DNA of 26,588 bases from Clostridiales bacterium (GTDB lineage: Bacteria; Bacillota; Clostridia; Oscillospirales; Oscillospiraceae). The DNA lies in contig SFFW01000019.1 in the NCBI GenBank assembly GCA_004556755.1, positions 1-26,588 on the forward strand, written 5' to 3'. A program made the translations under genes and the position numbers. Positions within the stretch are counted from its first letter, which is position 1. Each line of letters begins with the position of its first letter. This document shows, in pieces, positions 15,974 to 23,523 of the stretch. The notes below the pieces were generated by a model. The model searched no databases. It worked only from the letters and a program-made list of their open reading frames with translations, and was not told where the DNA came from.

Positions 15974-17338
15974 ATGGCATTTGAATCACTGTCAGACAAG
16001 CTGTCCGCTGCCTTTAAGAAACTCAGAGGCAAGGGCAGACTTACCCAGTCGGACGTCAAGGAAGCCATGAAGGAAGTGCGCATGGCGCTTTTGGAGGCAG
16101 ACGTCAGCTTCAAGGTCGTAAAGGACTTCACAAAGAGCGTGACCGAGCGTGCCAGCGGCGCAGACGTGCTTGAGGCGCTGTCTCCGGCGCAGCAGGTCAT
16201 CAAGATCGTAAACGAAGAGCTTGTGCGGCTCATGGGCAGCGAAAATCAGCGCCTTACGATAGGCAGCAAGTCGCCGAGCGTAGTTATGCTCGTGGGACTT
16301 CAGGGCGCAGGTAAGACCACAAACGGCGCAAAGCTTGCGGCGCTGATGCGCAAGCAGGGCAAGCGTCCTCTGCTCGTCGCCTGTGACATTTACCGTCCCG
16401 CCGCCATAAAGCAGCTCGAAACCGTAGGCAAGCAGCTCGACATACCCGTGTTCCAGATGGGAACGCAGAACCCCGTCGATATTGCCAAGGCTGCGATAGA
16501 ATACGCCAAGAAGCACGGCAACGACCTCGTTTTCCTCGACACCGCCGGCAGACTCCACATCGATGAGGAGCTTATGCAGGAGCTGAGGAACATCCGTGAT
16601 GCGGTCGAGCCGTCGGAGATCATGCTGGTCGTCGATGCGATGACCGGACAGGATGCGGTCAACGCCGCAAATGCGTTTAACGACGCACTCGGCGTCACCG
16701 GCGTCATGCTCACAAAGCTTGACGGCGACGCACGAGGCGGTGCGGCGCTGTCCATAAAGGCAAGCACGGGCAAGCCGATAAAGTTCATCGGCGTGGGCGA
16801 AAAGCTCGATCAGATAGAGCCGTTTTACCCCGACCGTATGGCGTCGAGAATACTCGGCATGGGCGATATGCTGACGCTTATCGAAAAGGCGGAGCAGAGC
16901 TTTGACGAGAAGAAGGCGCTTGAGCTTGCCGAAAAGATGAAGGCGAACCGCTTCACGCTTCAGGATTACATGGAGCAGATGCGTTCCCTGCGCGGGATGG
17001 GCGACCTAAACGATCTTGCGGGGATGATCCCCGGCATGGACGCAAAGGCGCTCAAGGGTGCAAAGGTGGACGAAAAGAGCCTTGCCCGCACCGAAGCCAT
17101 CATCCTTTCCATGACCCCGTCCGAAAGGGACAATCCGCAGATGCTCAACTCAAGCCGCAAAAAGCGCATAGCCGCAGGATCGGGTACGAGCGTCGTAGAT
17201 ATAAACAGGCTCTTAAAGCAGTTTGACGCAATGCAGCAGATGATGAAGCAGATGAGCGGAAAGAATCTCAAGAAGCTTCAGCGCAAGCTCGGCACAGGCG
17301 GCGGCAAGGGCTTCGGCGGTCTGGGCGGACTGTTTTAA
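15974..17338 (+). CDS. ffh: Signal recognition particle protein Ffh
   Basis: 454 residues. Ffh binds the SRP RNA and the signal sequences of nascent membrane and secreted proteins and delivers them to FtsY. The N domain (about 1-90) is followed by the GTPase G domain with GLQGAGKTT (P-loop, 108-116), DTAGR (near 195) and TKLDG (near 248). The Met-rich M domain follows from about residue 300 (MEQMRSLRGMGDLNDLAGMI, then repeated QMMKQM) and ends in a Gly-rich tail. Start ATG has AGGAGG 7 bases upstream. It is the second gene of the operon. Confidence 0.98.
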   Translation: MAFESLSDKLSAAFKKLRGKGRLTQSDVKEAMKEVRMALLEADVSFKVVKDFTKSVTERASGADVLEALSPAQQVIKIVNEELVRLMGSENQRLTIGSKSPSVVMLVGLQGAGKTTNGAKLAALMRKQGKRPLLVACDIYRPAAIKQLETVGKQLDIPVFQMGTQNPVDIAKAAIEYAKKHGNDLVFLDTAGRLHIDEELMQELRNIRDAVEPSEIMLVVDAMTGQDAVNAANAFNDALGVTGVMLTKLDGDARGGAALSIKASTGKPIKFIGVGEKLDQIEPFYPDRMASRILGMGDMLTLIEKAEQSFDEKKALELAEKMKANRFTLQDYMEQMRSLRGMGDLNDLAGMIPGMDAKALKGAKVDEKSLARTEAIILSMTPSERDNPQMLNSSRKKRIAAGSGTSVVDINRLLKQFDAMQQMMKQMSGKNLKKLQRKLGTGGGKGFGGLGGLF

Positions 17339-17438
17339 ACTATGCTTACCTGCGCCGCAGCCGATCGGTTCAGAGCGCTTGTAACCGTGTCGGGAGACCG
17401 ATGCGTTTTCTAAGATAAAAAATGGAGGTGAAACATAA

Positions 17439-17678
17439 ATGGTTAAGATCAGACTTCGCAGAATGGGCGCAAAGAAGGCTCCCTATTACCGCATTGTCGT
17501 TGCTGATTCCCGTGCTCCCCGTGACGGTCGCTTTATCGAGGAGATAGGCACTTACGATCCCATGGCAGAGGGTGCAGCAAAGATCAAGGTTGACATGGAC
17601 CGTGCAAAGTACTGGGTAGCAAACGGCGCACAGCCCACCGATACCGTGCGCGGACTGCTCAAGAAGGCAGAGGCCTAA
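17439..17678 (+). CDS. rpsP: 30S ribosomal protein S16
   Basis: 79 residues, typical for S16, which binds 16S rRNA in the 5' domain of the small subunit. The start MVKIRLRRMGAKKAPYYRIV and the SRAPRDGRFIEEIGTYDP segment are diagnostic. A strong GGAGGTG site precedes the ATG. The 100 bases between ffh and rpsP hold no gene and no clear terminator, so transcription from ylxM may continue. khpA follows by 18 bases. Confidence 0.98.
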   Translation: MVKIRLRRMGAKKAPYYRIVVADSRAPRDGRFIEEIGTYDPMAEGAAKIKVDMDRAKYWVANGAQPTDTVRGLLKKAEA

Positions 17679-17696
17679 TAAGGAGATACTACCGGC

Positions 17697-17927
17697 ATGA
17701 AAGAACTATTGACCTATATTGTGCAGAGCCTTGTCGATCATCCCGACCAGGTCTCTGTGACCGAGCGCCTCTCCGGCGGCGAGACCGTATTTGAAGTGCG
17801 TGTCGCCGACGGTGACATGGGCAAGGTCATTGGCCGGCAGGGCAGAATCGTAAAAGAGATTCGTATACTCATGCGGGCTGTTGCTCAGAGAAAGGGCAAA
17901 AAGGTCTCGGTCGATATAATGGACTGA
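17697..17927 (+). CDS. khpA: KH-domain RNA-binding protein KhpA
   Basis: 76 residues with one KH domain. The GKVIGRQGR segment carries the GxxG RNA-binding loop. KhpA works with KhpB in Gram-positive bacteria in RNA binding and cell-division control. It normally sits between rpsP and rimM; here it ends at a terminator and rimM comes about 1 kb later. AAGGAG lies upstream of the ATG. Confidence 0.94.
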   Translation: MKELLTYIVQSLVDHPDQVSVTERLSGGETVFEVRVADGDMGKVIGRQGRIVKEIRILMRAVAQRKGKKVSVDIMD

Positions 17928-17931
17928 ACCT

Positions 17932-17965
17932 AAAAATCCCGAACGCATTGCGTTCGGGATTTTTT
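17932..17965 (+). terminator. Terminator after khpA
   Basis: AAAAATCCCGAACGCA and its near-perfect complement (17949-17964) form a hairpin with almost no loop, flanked by A and T runs. It lies 4 bases after khpA and 12 bases before the end of the convergent minus-strand gene, so it may act in both directions. Confidence 0.9.
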
Positions 17966-17976
17966 CGTTATGAGGT

Positions 17977-18510
17977 TTACTTTTTCTTTGAAAGCTCGTC
18001 TTTTATGTACTTTACGTCGCAGACGAGGTGACCGAAGGCTGCAAAGCCGAGTCCGGCAAGGTATGCGACAAGGACGCCGACGACCGAGATCAGCAGGAAC
18101 GGGAGAAACTGAAAATCGTAAGAAGCGCTGCCGACGGCTATTCCGACGATAATTGAGATTATCGAAAACACGGCAAAGATCACCTTTGCCAACGTTATCA
18201 TGGTGCCTCCTGCGTTACTGTATAAGCCGCTGTCGATGCTGCCAGTGTAATTGCTTGCGGGGACCGCACTCTGAGGGAGAGCATCAGACTTGCTCAAAAT
18301 GCTGTCGGCTTTGTCGCCGTACTTTTCCTTAAAGCTCTTGCGAGTTGCCCAGTAGTTTGTCCTGTCCGCTTTTTGAGCGCCGAAATAAAGTGATTCAAGC
18401 TCGTCGTGGCAGGAGCTGCAAACGCTCTCCGAGTACGGCAAAAGCCCGAAGCTTCCGAACATATCTTCTTTTTCGCCTACTTGTCTTCCGCATAGTCCGC
18501 ATTTACTCAT
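17977..18510 (-). CDS. Hypothetical zinc-ribbon membrane protein
   Basis: 177 residues. Four cysteines at the N terminus (Cys4, Cys7, Cys31, Cys34, in CGLC and CSSC) form a likely zinc ribbon. Residues about 105-128 and 135-165 are two hydrophobic membrane helices, and the C terminus is basic (DELSKKK). The middle 40-100 is polar and probably loose. The start at 18510 has AGGAGG 7 bases upstream. I do not recognise a named family. It has its own promoter, faces the ylxM operon, and sits in a module that separates khpA from rimM. Confidence 0.8.
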   Translation of the reverse strand: MSKCGLCGRQVGEKEDMFGSFGLLPYSESVCSSCHDELESLYFGAQKADRTNYWATRKSFKEKYGDKADSILSKSDALPQSAVPASNYTGSIDSGLYSNAGGTMITLAKVIFAVFSIISIIVGIAVGSASYDFQFLPFLLISVVGVLVAYLAGLGFAAFGHLVCDVKYIKDELSKKK

Positions 18511-18530
18511 ACTTTATCCTCCTCATATTT

Positions 18531-18549
18531 ACCGATAATGTAAATCGGT
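18531..18549. promoter_or_regulatory. Small inverted repeat in the zinc-ribbon gene leader
   Basis: ACCGAT (18531-18536) and ATCGGT (18544-18549) flank a seven-base centre. It falls just after the predicted transcription start of the minus-strand gene and before its ribosome binding site, so it could be an operator or a 5' stem. Weak evidence. Confidence 0.35.
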
Positions 18550-18561
18550 GGTTATGCTACA

Positions 18562-18590
18562 ATTATACCCAATAAGTCGGGAATACTCAA
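18562..18590 (-). promoter_or_regulatory. Sigma-A promoter for the zinc-ribbon membrane protein gene
   Basis: On the minus strand TTGAGT (18590-18585) and TATAAT (18567-18562) are separated by 17 bases, with GGG before the -10. The leader to the ATG at 18510 is about 45 bases. It overlaps the region upstream of the divergent regulator gene. Confidence 0.75.
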
Positions 18591-18607
18591 GAGCGAATAT
18601 GAGAAGT

Positions 18608-18642
18608 ATAATAAGAATCGACCGGGGAGTGATTCTTATTAT
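18608..18642. promoter_or_regulatory. Perfect 12-bp inverted repeat over the start of the XRE-like gene
   Basis: ATAATAAGAATC (18608-18619) and GATTCTTATTAT (18631-18642) are exact complements around an 11-base centre. The centre contains GGGGAG, the only ribosome binding site in reach, and the right arm contains the candidate start codons. It could be an operator for the regulator itself or an RNA hairpin that hides the binding site; the sequence alone does not decide. Confidence 0.65.
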
Positions 18643-18844
18643 CTCGTATGAACCGCTGTGGAGGACCTTAAAGGCAGAGGGCATTTCAACGTATGCGCTG
18701 ATAAAGGACTATTCGTTCAGCAAGGGGACGCTCGATTCCTTAAAGCACAACAGGAACATTTCTACGGCTACGCTGAATGATATCTGCAATATGCTCAACT
18801 GCGACATAACGGATGTAATGAAATTCACACCCGACGGAGATTAA
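18629..18844 (+). CDS. Small XRE-like helix-turn-helix regulator
   Basis: About 68-71 residues. The conserved body begins ISYEPLWRTLKAEGISTYAL and continues through DYSFSKGTLDSLKHNRNIST and ATLNDICNMLNCDITDVMKF, the Cro/C1-type small helix-turn-helix family that usually starts with MISY. Here that Met position is the ATT at 18638, and GGGGAG (18624-18629) is 8 bases before it, so ATT may be the true start. GTG at 18629 is the nearest standard start but overlaps the binding site; an ATG at 18599 has none. It presumably controls its own gene and perhaps the divergent membrane protein gene. A terminator follows at once. Confidence 0.75.
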   Translation: MILIISYEPLWRTLKAEGISTYALIKDYSFSKGTLDSLKHNRNISTATLNDICNMLNCDITDVMKFTPDGD

Positions 18845-18881
18845 CGGATGCAAGTGATCAAATGCATCCGTTTTTGTTTTT
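18843..18881 (+). terminator. Terminator of the XRE-like gene
   Basis: AACGGATGCA (18843-18852) and TGCATCCGTT (18863-18872) form a perfect 10-base-pair stem with a ten-base loop, followed by TTTTGTTTTT. It overlaps the stop codon of the regulator gene and ends just before the rimM promoter. Confidence 0.85.
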
Positions 18882-18886
18882 ATTGC

Positions 18887-18915
18887 TTGTTAATCGGACG
18901 GAAACATGGTAAAAT
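18887..18915 (+). promoter_or_regulatory. Promoter for rimM-trmD-rsmA
   Basis: TTGTTA (18887-18892) and TAAAAT (18910-18915) are 17 bases apart and lie 30 bases before the rimM start. With the terminators upstream it gives this operon its own transcription, separate from rpsP-khpA. Confidence 0.65.
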
Positions 18916-18944
18916 ATACTCCGATATGTTACGGAGGTTTGCTT

Positions 18945-19433
18945 ATGGAACAGCGGCAGTACATCGAAGCGGGAAAGATCATCAACACCCACGGGGTGCG
19001 GGGCGAGGTGAAGATAGACGTTTGGCTCGACAGTCCGGAGTATTTCTGCACCTTTAAGACCCTGTATATCGACGGCGAGGCGGTAAAGCCCGTGTCCGCC
19101 CGTCCGCACAAGGGCTTTGCCATAGTGAAGCTCGGCGGCACGGACGATATAAACGCCGCAATGTGCCTTAAAAACAAGACCGTGTGCATAAGCCGCAGCG
19201 ATGCCCGTCTTCCCAAGGGCGGCTACTTTTTGCAGGATATCATGGGGGCGAAGGTCGTGACCGAGGACGGCGCCGAAGTCGGCGTTTTGAAGGACATTTT
19301 GGAGACGCCCGCCTCGCTCATATACGTCGTTTCCGGCGAGAGCGAGCATATGATACCCGCAGTGCCGGAGTTTGTGCTTGAAACGGATGCGGAAAACGGC
19401 GTTATCACCGTGCGCCTTATCGAAGGAATGTGA
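18945..19433 (+). CDS. rimM: Ribosome maturation factor RimM
   Basis: 162 residues, close to the usual 165-180. RimM binds S19 and helps assemble the 30S head. The N-terminal barrel starts with YIEAGKIINTHGVRGEVKID and the C-terminal PRC-barrel region has GGYFLQDIMGAKVV and MIPAVPEFV. The start at 18945 is set by ACGGAGGT 7 bases upstream; a frame opening at 18906 is too far from any binding site. trmD begins 3 bases after the stop, so the two are coupled. Confidence 0.95.
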   Translation: MEQRQYIEAGKIINTHGVRGEVKIDVWLDSPEYFCTFKTLYIDGEAVKPVSARPHKGFAIVKLGGTDDINAAMCLKNKTVCISRSDARLPKGGYFLQDIMGAKVVTEDGAEVGVLKDILETPASLIYVVSGESEHMIPAVPEFVLETDAENGVITVRLIEGM

Positions 19434-19436
19434 GCC

Positions 19437-20735
19437 ATGCGTATAGATATAATGACCCTTTTTCCCGACCGAATGAACGCCATGCTGCACGAGAGCATAC
19501 TCGGCAGAGCGGCAAAAAAGGGTGTCATCGAAATAAACTGCATTCAGATAAGGGATTTCACCGACAATAAGCAGTGTCAGGTGGACGATTACCCCTATGG
19601 CGGCGGCAGGGGCTGCGTTATGATGGCGCAGCCCCTCAAAAGCTGCCTTGAGGACATAAAAAGCCGTGCCGGAGAAAGAAAAAGCCGTGTTATTTACATG
19701 ACGCCGCAGGGTGCGCCATATACTCAGGAGACGGCGAAGCGTCTTAAACGTGATTACGATCACCTTGTTTTGGTGTGCGGTCACTACGAGGGCGTTGACG
19801 AGCGCTTTATCGAAGCCTGCGTCGATGAGGAGATCTCCATCGGCGACTTTGTGCTGACCGGGGGCGAGATCGCAGCAATGGCGGTGGCGGACTCCGTGTG
19901 CCGCCTTGTGCCGGGCGTGCTGTCCGACGAGGAGTGCTTCACCGGCGAAAGCCACTGGAGCGGGGTCTTGGAGTACCCGCAGTACACCCGCCCGGAGACG
20001 TGGGAGGGCAGGAGCGTGCCGGATGTCCTGCTGTGCGGCAACCATGCCGAGGTCGAGCGCTGGAGGCGGAAAATGAGCCTTAAACGGACGATGGAAAAGC
20101 GCCCCGATATGTTCGAGCGTCTGACGCCCGACGCACTCGACGAAAAGCTCATCGCCGAGATAGAGAAGGACGCAAAGCGCATGAAGCTCACCGAACCCGT
20201 GAGCGTGCGAAGGGCGACGCCCGACGACTTGGACGCTATTATGCTCATCGTCCGTCAGGCGAGAAACAGTCTTAAAAAGCACAGAACGGATCAGTGGCAG
20301 GGCGGATATCCCGACGAGGGCGTGTTCCTTGCGGATATGTCGAGGGGCGAGTGCTTTGTTCTGCTGTACGGTGAGCGCATTGCGGGCTTCTTTACGCTCT
20401 CCGTGAGGGAGGAAGCGGGCTATGCCGAGATCACCGACGGCAAGTGGAGCGGGAGCGAGCCGTATTGCGTCCTGCACCGTGCGGCGGTCGCTGCTGAATT
20501 TCGGGGCAGCGGTATTGCCTCGGAAATGATGAAGCTCGTAAAGCGCTGCTGCCTCGACTTTGACAGGACCTGCATCCGCACCGACACGCACAGGAAAAAC
20601 AAGGCGATGCAGAAGCTGCTCCGGGACTCCGGCTTCCGCTATCGTGGCAATGTCCTTGTGAGCGCCGAGGAGGGGCATGACCCTAGACGTCAGGCGTTTG
20701 AGCTGTATATTGACGGCAAGGAAACGGTAAAATGA
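19437..20735 (+). CDS. trmD: tRNA (guanine37-N1)-methyltransferase fused to a GNAT acetyltransferase
   Basis: 432 residues; TrmD alone is about 240. Residues 1-245 are a full TrmD: MRIDIMTLFPDRM, DDYPYGGGRGCVMMAQP, the trefoil-knot S-adenosylmethionine loop GHYEGVDERF (115-124) and EEISIGDFVLTGGE with catalytic Asp137. It makes m1G37 in tRNAs and prevents frameshifting. Residues about 254-429 are a GNAT domain: VSVRRATPDDLDAIMLIVRQ, DQWQGGYP, and acetyl-CoA motif A with EFRGSGIAS (354-362), then a KNKAMQKLLRDSGF segment. No stop or frameshift separates them. The acetyl acceptor is unknown. Its TGA overlaps the ATG of rsmA. Both domains look intact. Confidence 0.93.
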   Translation: MRIDIMTLFPDRMNAMLHESILGRAAKKGVIEINCIQIRDFTDNKQCQVDDYPYGGGRGCVMMAQPLKSCLEDIKSRAGERKSRVIYMTPQGAPYTQETAKRLKRDYDHLVLVCGHYEGVDERFIEACVDEEISIGDFVLTGGEIAAMAVADSVCRLVPGVLSDEECFTGESHWSGVLEYPQYTRPETWEGRSVPDVLLCGNHAEVERWRRKMSLKRTMEKRPDMFERLTPDALDEKLIAEIEKDAKRMKLTEPVSVRRATPDDLDAIMLIVRQARNSLKKHRTDQWQGGYPDEGVFLADMSRGECFVLLYGERIAGFFTLSVREEAGYAEITDGKWSGSEPYCVLHRAAVAAEFRGSGIASEMMKLVKRCCLDFDRTCIRTDTHRKNKAMQKLLRDSGFRYRGNVLVSAEEGHDPRRQAFELYIDGKETVK

Positions 20736-21601
20736 AGCTTACGGATATTAACGACATTAAAAAACTGCTCTCGGAGGAGGGCTTCCGCTTCTCAAAGTCG
20801 ATGGGGCAGAACTTCCTCACCGCAGCATGGGTGCCGGAGCGCATAGCCGAGGAAGCGAATCTTGACGAAGGCACGGGCGTGCTTGAGATAGGTCCCGGCA
20901 TCGGCTGCCTTACCGAGCAGCTCTCGATGCGGGCGGGCAAGGTCTTGGCGCTTGAGCTTGACAGGAGCCTAAAGCCCGTTTTAAAGCGCACGCTATCCGG
21001 CAGGGACAATGTGGAGATCGTATTTGCCGACGCAATGAAAACGGACATTCCGGCGCTGTGCCTTGACCGCTTCGGCGAGATGCGAAGGTGCGCCTGCGCA
21101 AACCTGCCGTACAACATCACAAGCCCCATAATTACGACGCTGCTTGAAGCAAAGTGCTTCGACAGTGTGACGGTAATGATACAGCGTGAGGTCGCAAGGC
21201 GCATATGCGCAAGACCCGGCACTGCGGATTACAGCTCGTTTTCCGTCCTCGTTCAGTGGTACGCAGAGCCGAAGATGCTGTTCGATGTGGGTCCCGAATG
21301 CTTCATCCCGCAGCCGAAGGTCACAAGCACCGTGCTGCGTCTCGATTGCCGGAAGGAGCCTCCCGTGAGTGTCAAAAGCGAGCGCATTTTCTTCCGCACC
21401 GTGCGGGGCGCATTCGCCGTGAGACGCAAAACTCTGCTCAACGCCCTAAGCTCCGCTTTCAGTGAATTGAACAAAGATGAGCTGCGAAATATTATCATTT
21501 CCTGCGGGTTTGAGGAGAAAATCAGGGGTGAAACCCTCGGAATTGGTGATTTTGCAAAAATCTCGGACGGAATATGGCATTGTTTTAACAAAAATTTGTA
21601 G
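20732..21601 (+). CDS. rsmA: 16S rRNA (adenine1518/1519-N6)-dimethyltransferase RsmA/KsgA
   Basis: 289 residues, the usual size. It dimethylates two adenines in helix 45 of 16S rRNA late in 30S assembly. SMGQNFL near residue 25, the S-adenosylmethionine motif LEIGPGIGCLTEQL (near 52) and the catalytic NLPYNITSPII motif (near 127) are all present, followed by the C-terminal helical domain (VRRKTLLNALS). The start overlaps the trmD stop by four bases. No clear terminator follows; the next 91 bases are AT-rich and carry the leader of pckG. Confidence 0.96.
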   Translation: MKLTDINDIKKLLSEEGFRFSKSMGQNFLTAAWVPERIAEEANLDEGTGVLEIGPGIGCLTEQLSMRAGKVLALELDRSLKPVLKRTLSGRDNVEIVFADAMKTDIPALCLDRFGEMRRCACANLPYNITSPIITTLLEAKCFDSVTVMIQREVARRICARPGTADYSSFSVLVQWYAEPKMLFDVGPECFIPQPKVTSTVLRLDCRKEPPVSVKSERIFFRTVRGAFAVRRKTLLNALSSAFSELNKDELRNIIISCGFEEKIRGETLGIGDFAKISDGIWHCFNKNL

Positions 21602-21692
21602 GCTAAATGCATTGATTAAGAAACCGCAAAAATGGTAGTCTTAATTAAGGCATTATTGGGAATAATTTTTATAATTAAATGGAGGAAAAACC

Positions 21693-23456
21693 ATGAAATT
21701 GACCGATAATGTCCACATTCTCAACTGGGTTGACGAAATGGCGGCACTCGTAAAGCCGGATAAGATCATGTGGATCGACGGCTCCGAGGAGCAGCTTGAA
21801 GAGCTCAGGAGAGAAGCTGTATCAACAGGCGAGCTTATTAAGCTCAACGAGGAAAAGCTCCCCGGCAGCTATCTGCACCGCTCCGACGTAAACGACGTCG
21901 CACGAGTCGAGGGACGCACCTTTATCTGCTCTAAAAAGCAGGAGGATGCAGGTCCCACCAACAACTGGATGGATCCCAAGGAAATGTACGAGAAGCTCTA
22001 CGCCATCTATGACGGCTGCATGAAGGGCAGAACGATGTACGTTATCCCGTACTCCATGGGCGTCATCGGCTCGGACTTTGCCAAGTACGGCATCGAGATC
22101 ACCGACAGCATCTACGTCGTCGTGTCTATGCAGATAATGACCCGCATGGGAAAGAAGGTTTTGGATGCGATCGGCGACAGCGCCGACTTCATCAAGGGAC
22201 TTCACTCCAAGGCGGAGCTTGACCCCGAAAAGCGCTACATCGCTCACTTCCCGGAGGACAATACCATCATGTCCGTAAACTCCGGCTACGGCGGAAACGT
22301 GCTGCTCGGCAAAAAGTGCTTTGCCCTGCGCATCGCCTCCACCCTCGGCCGCCGTGAGGACTGGATGGCGGAGCATATGCTCATCCTCGGCGTTCAGAAT
22401 CCCGAAGGCGAGATACGTTACGTCTGCGGCGCATTCCCCTCCGCCTGCGGCAAGACCAACCTTGCAATGCTCATCCCCCCGGAGGAGTATCGCAAAAAGG
22501 GCTGGAAATGCTGGACGGTCGGCGACGACATCGCATGGCTCCGCATCGGACCCGACGGAAGGCTGTGGGCGGTAAACCCCGAAAACGGCTTCTTCGGCGT
22601 GGCTCCCGGAACGAGCGAGAAATCAAACCCCAACGCACTTGCCGCAACGAGAAAGAACACGATATTCACCAACGTCGTGCGCAATCTCGACGACAATACC
22701 GTGTGGTGGGAGGGCATGGACAAAAATCCCCCCCGCAATGCGGAAAACTGGAAGGGCGAGAAGTGGGACTGCACCGACGGAAGCAAGGGCGCACACCCCA
22801 ACTCCCGCTTCACGGCTCCCGCCGTGAACTGCCCCTGCATCAGCCCGGAGTTTGAGAGCAAGACCGGCGTACCCATTTCTGCGATCATCTTCGGCGGCCG
22901 CCGTGCGAAGACCGCACCGCTGGTGTACCAGTCCAGAGACTGGGAGCATGGCGTGTTTGTCGGCTCCGTCATGGCGAGCGAAACCACTGCAGCGGCGACC
23001 GGCGCCGTCGGCGTCGTGAGACGCGACCCCATGGCGATGCGTCCCTTCTGCGGCTACAATATGGGAGATTACTGGCAGCATTGGCTCGACATGGGCAAAA
23101 AGCTGAGCGATCCCCCGAAAATATTCAACGTAAACTGGTTCCGTACCGATGACGAGGGTCACTTCCTGTGGCCCGGCTTCGGCGACAATCTCCGTGTTGT
23201 TGAATGGATCCTTGCACGCTGCTTCGGCGAAGCGGACGCCGTTGAGACCGAGATAGGCTATGAGCCTAAGCCGGAGGACATCAACCTCGACGGCACAGAC
23301 CTCAGCCCTGATGATCTTAAAAACATCCTCGGCGTTGACCGTGAGCTGTGGCGTGAGGAATGCAAGGGCATCCGTGAATACTACTCCCAGTTCGGCGACA
23401 GGCTTCCGAAGAAGCTTGCCGAGGAGCTCGAGATCCTGGAGAATAAGCTGAAGTAA
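21693..23456 (+). CDS. pckG: Phosphoenolpyruvate carboxykinase (GTP)
   Basis: 587 residues, typical of the GTP-dependent form. It interconverts oxaloacetate plus GTP with PEP plus CO2 plus GDP. The P-loop-like FPSACGKTN with reactive Cys252 (248-255) is the GTP-type hallmark. YVIPYSMGVIGS and the HFPEDNTIM stretch, plus NWFRTDDEGHFLWPGFGDN near the C terminus, are also family segments. The start has GGAGG 7 bases upstream. Upstream is an AT-rich leader with a TATAAT at 21670-21675 but no good -35. In anaerobes the enzyme often fixes CO2 onto PEP. ppdK follows, also using PEP. Confidence 0.97.
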   Translation: MKLTDNVHILNWVDEMAALVKPDKIMWIDGSEEQLEELRREAVSTGELIKLNEEKLPGSYLHRSDVNDVARVEGRTFICSKKQEDAGPTNNWMDPKEMYEKLYAIYDGCMKGRTMYVIPYSMGVIGSDFAKYGIEITDSIYVVVSMQIMTRMGKKVLDAIGDSADFIKGLHSKAELDPEKRYIAHFPEDNTIMSVNSGYGGNVLLGKKCFALRIASTLGRREDWMAEHMLILGVQNPEGEIRYVCGAFPSACGKTNLAMLIPPEEYRKKGWKCWTVGDDIAWLRIGPDGRLWAVNPENGFFGVAPGTSEKSNPNALAATRKNTIFTNVVRNLDDNTVWWEGMDKNPPRNAENWKGEKWDCTDGSKGAHPNSRFTAPAVNCPCISPEFESKTGVPISAIIFGGRRAKTAPLVYQSRDWEHGVFVGSVMASETTAAATGAVGVVRRDPMAMRPFCGYNMGDYWQHWLDMGKKLSDPPKIFNVNWFRTDDEGHFLWPGFGDNLRVVEWILARCFGEADAVETEIGYEPKPEDINLDGTDLSPDDLKNILGVDRELWREECKGIREYYSQFGDRLPKKLAEELEILENKLK

Positions 23457-23470
23457 GCTTATATACCGTG

Positions 23471-23499
23471 TCGGCCGGAGCAGAATATGCTTCGGCCGA
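23471..23499 (+). terminator. Hairpin between pckG and ppdK, possible attenuator
   Basis: TCGGCCGGAGCA (23471-23482) and TGCTTCGGCCGA (23488-23499) pair over 12 bases with one G-T and a five-base loop. It is followed by TTATTATAG, a poor T run, so it may terminate only in part or set the ratio of the two mRNAs. It sits 15 bases after pckG and 25 bases before ppdK. Confidence 0.5.
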
Positions 23500-23523
23500 T
23501 TATTATAGAAAGGAAGGATTTCA

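Noticed and set aside
18858..20678. 606-codon minus-strand frame opposite rimM and trmD
   Set aside because: Antisense shadow of well-identified genes; His/Leu-rich composition, no family signature, no matching ribosome binding site.
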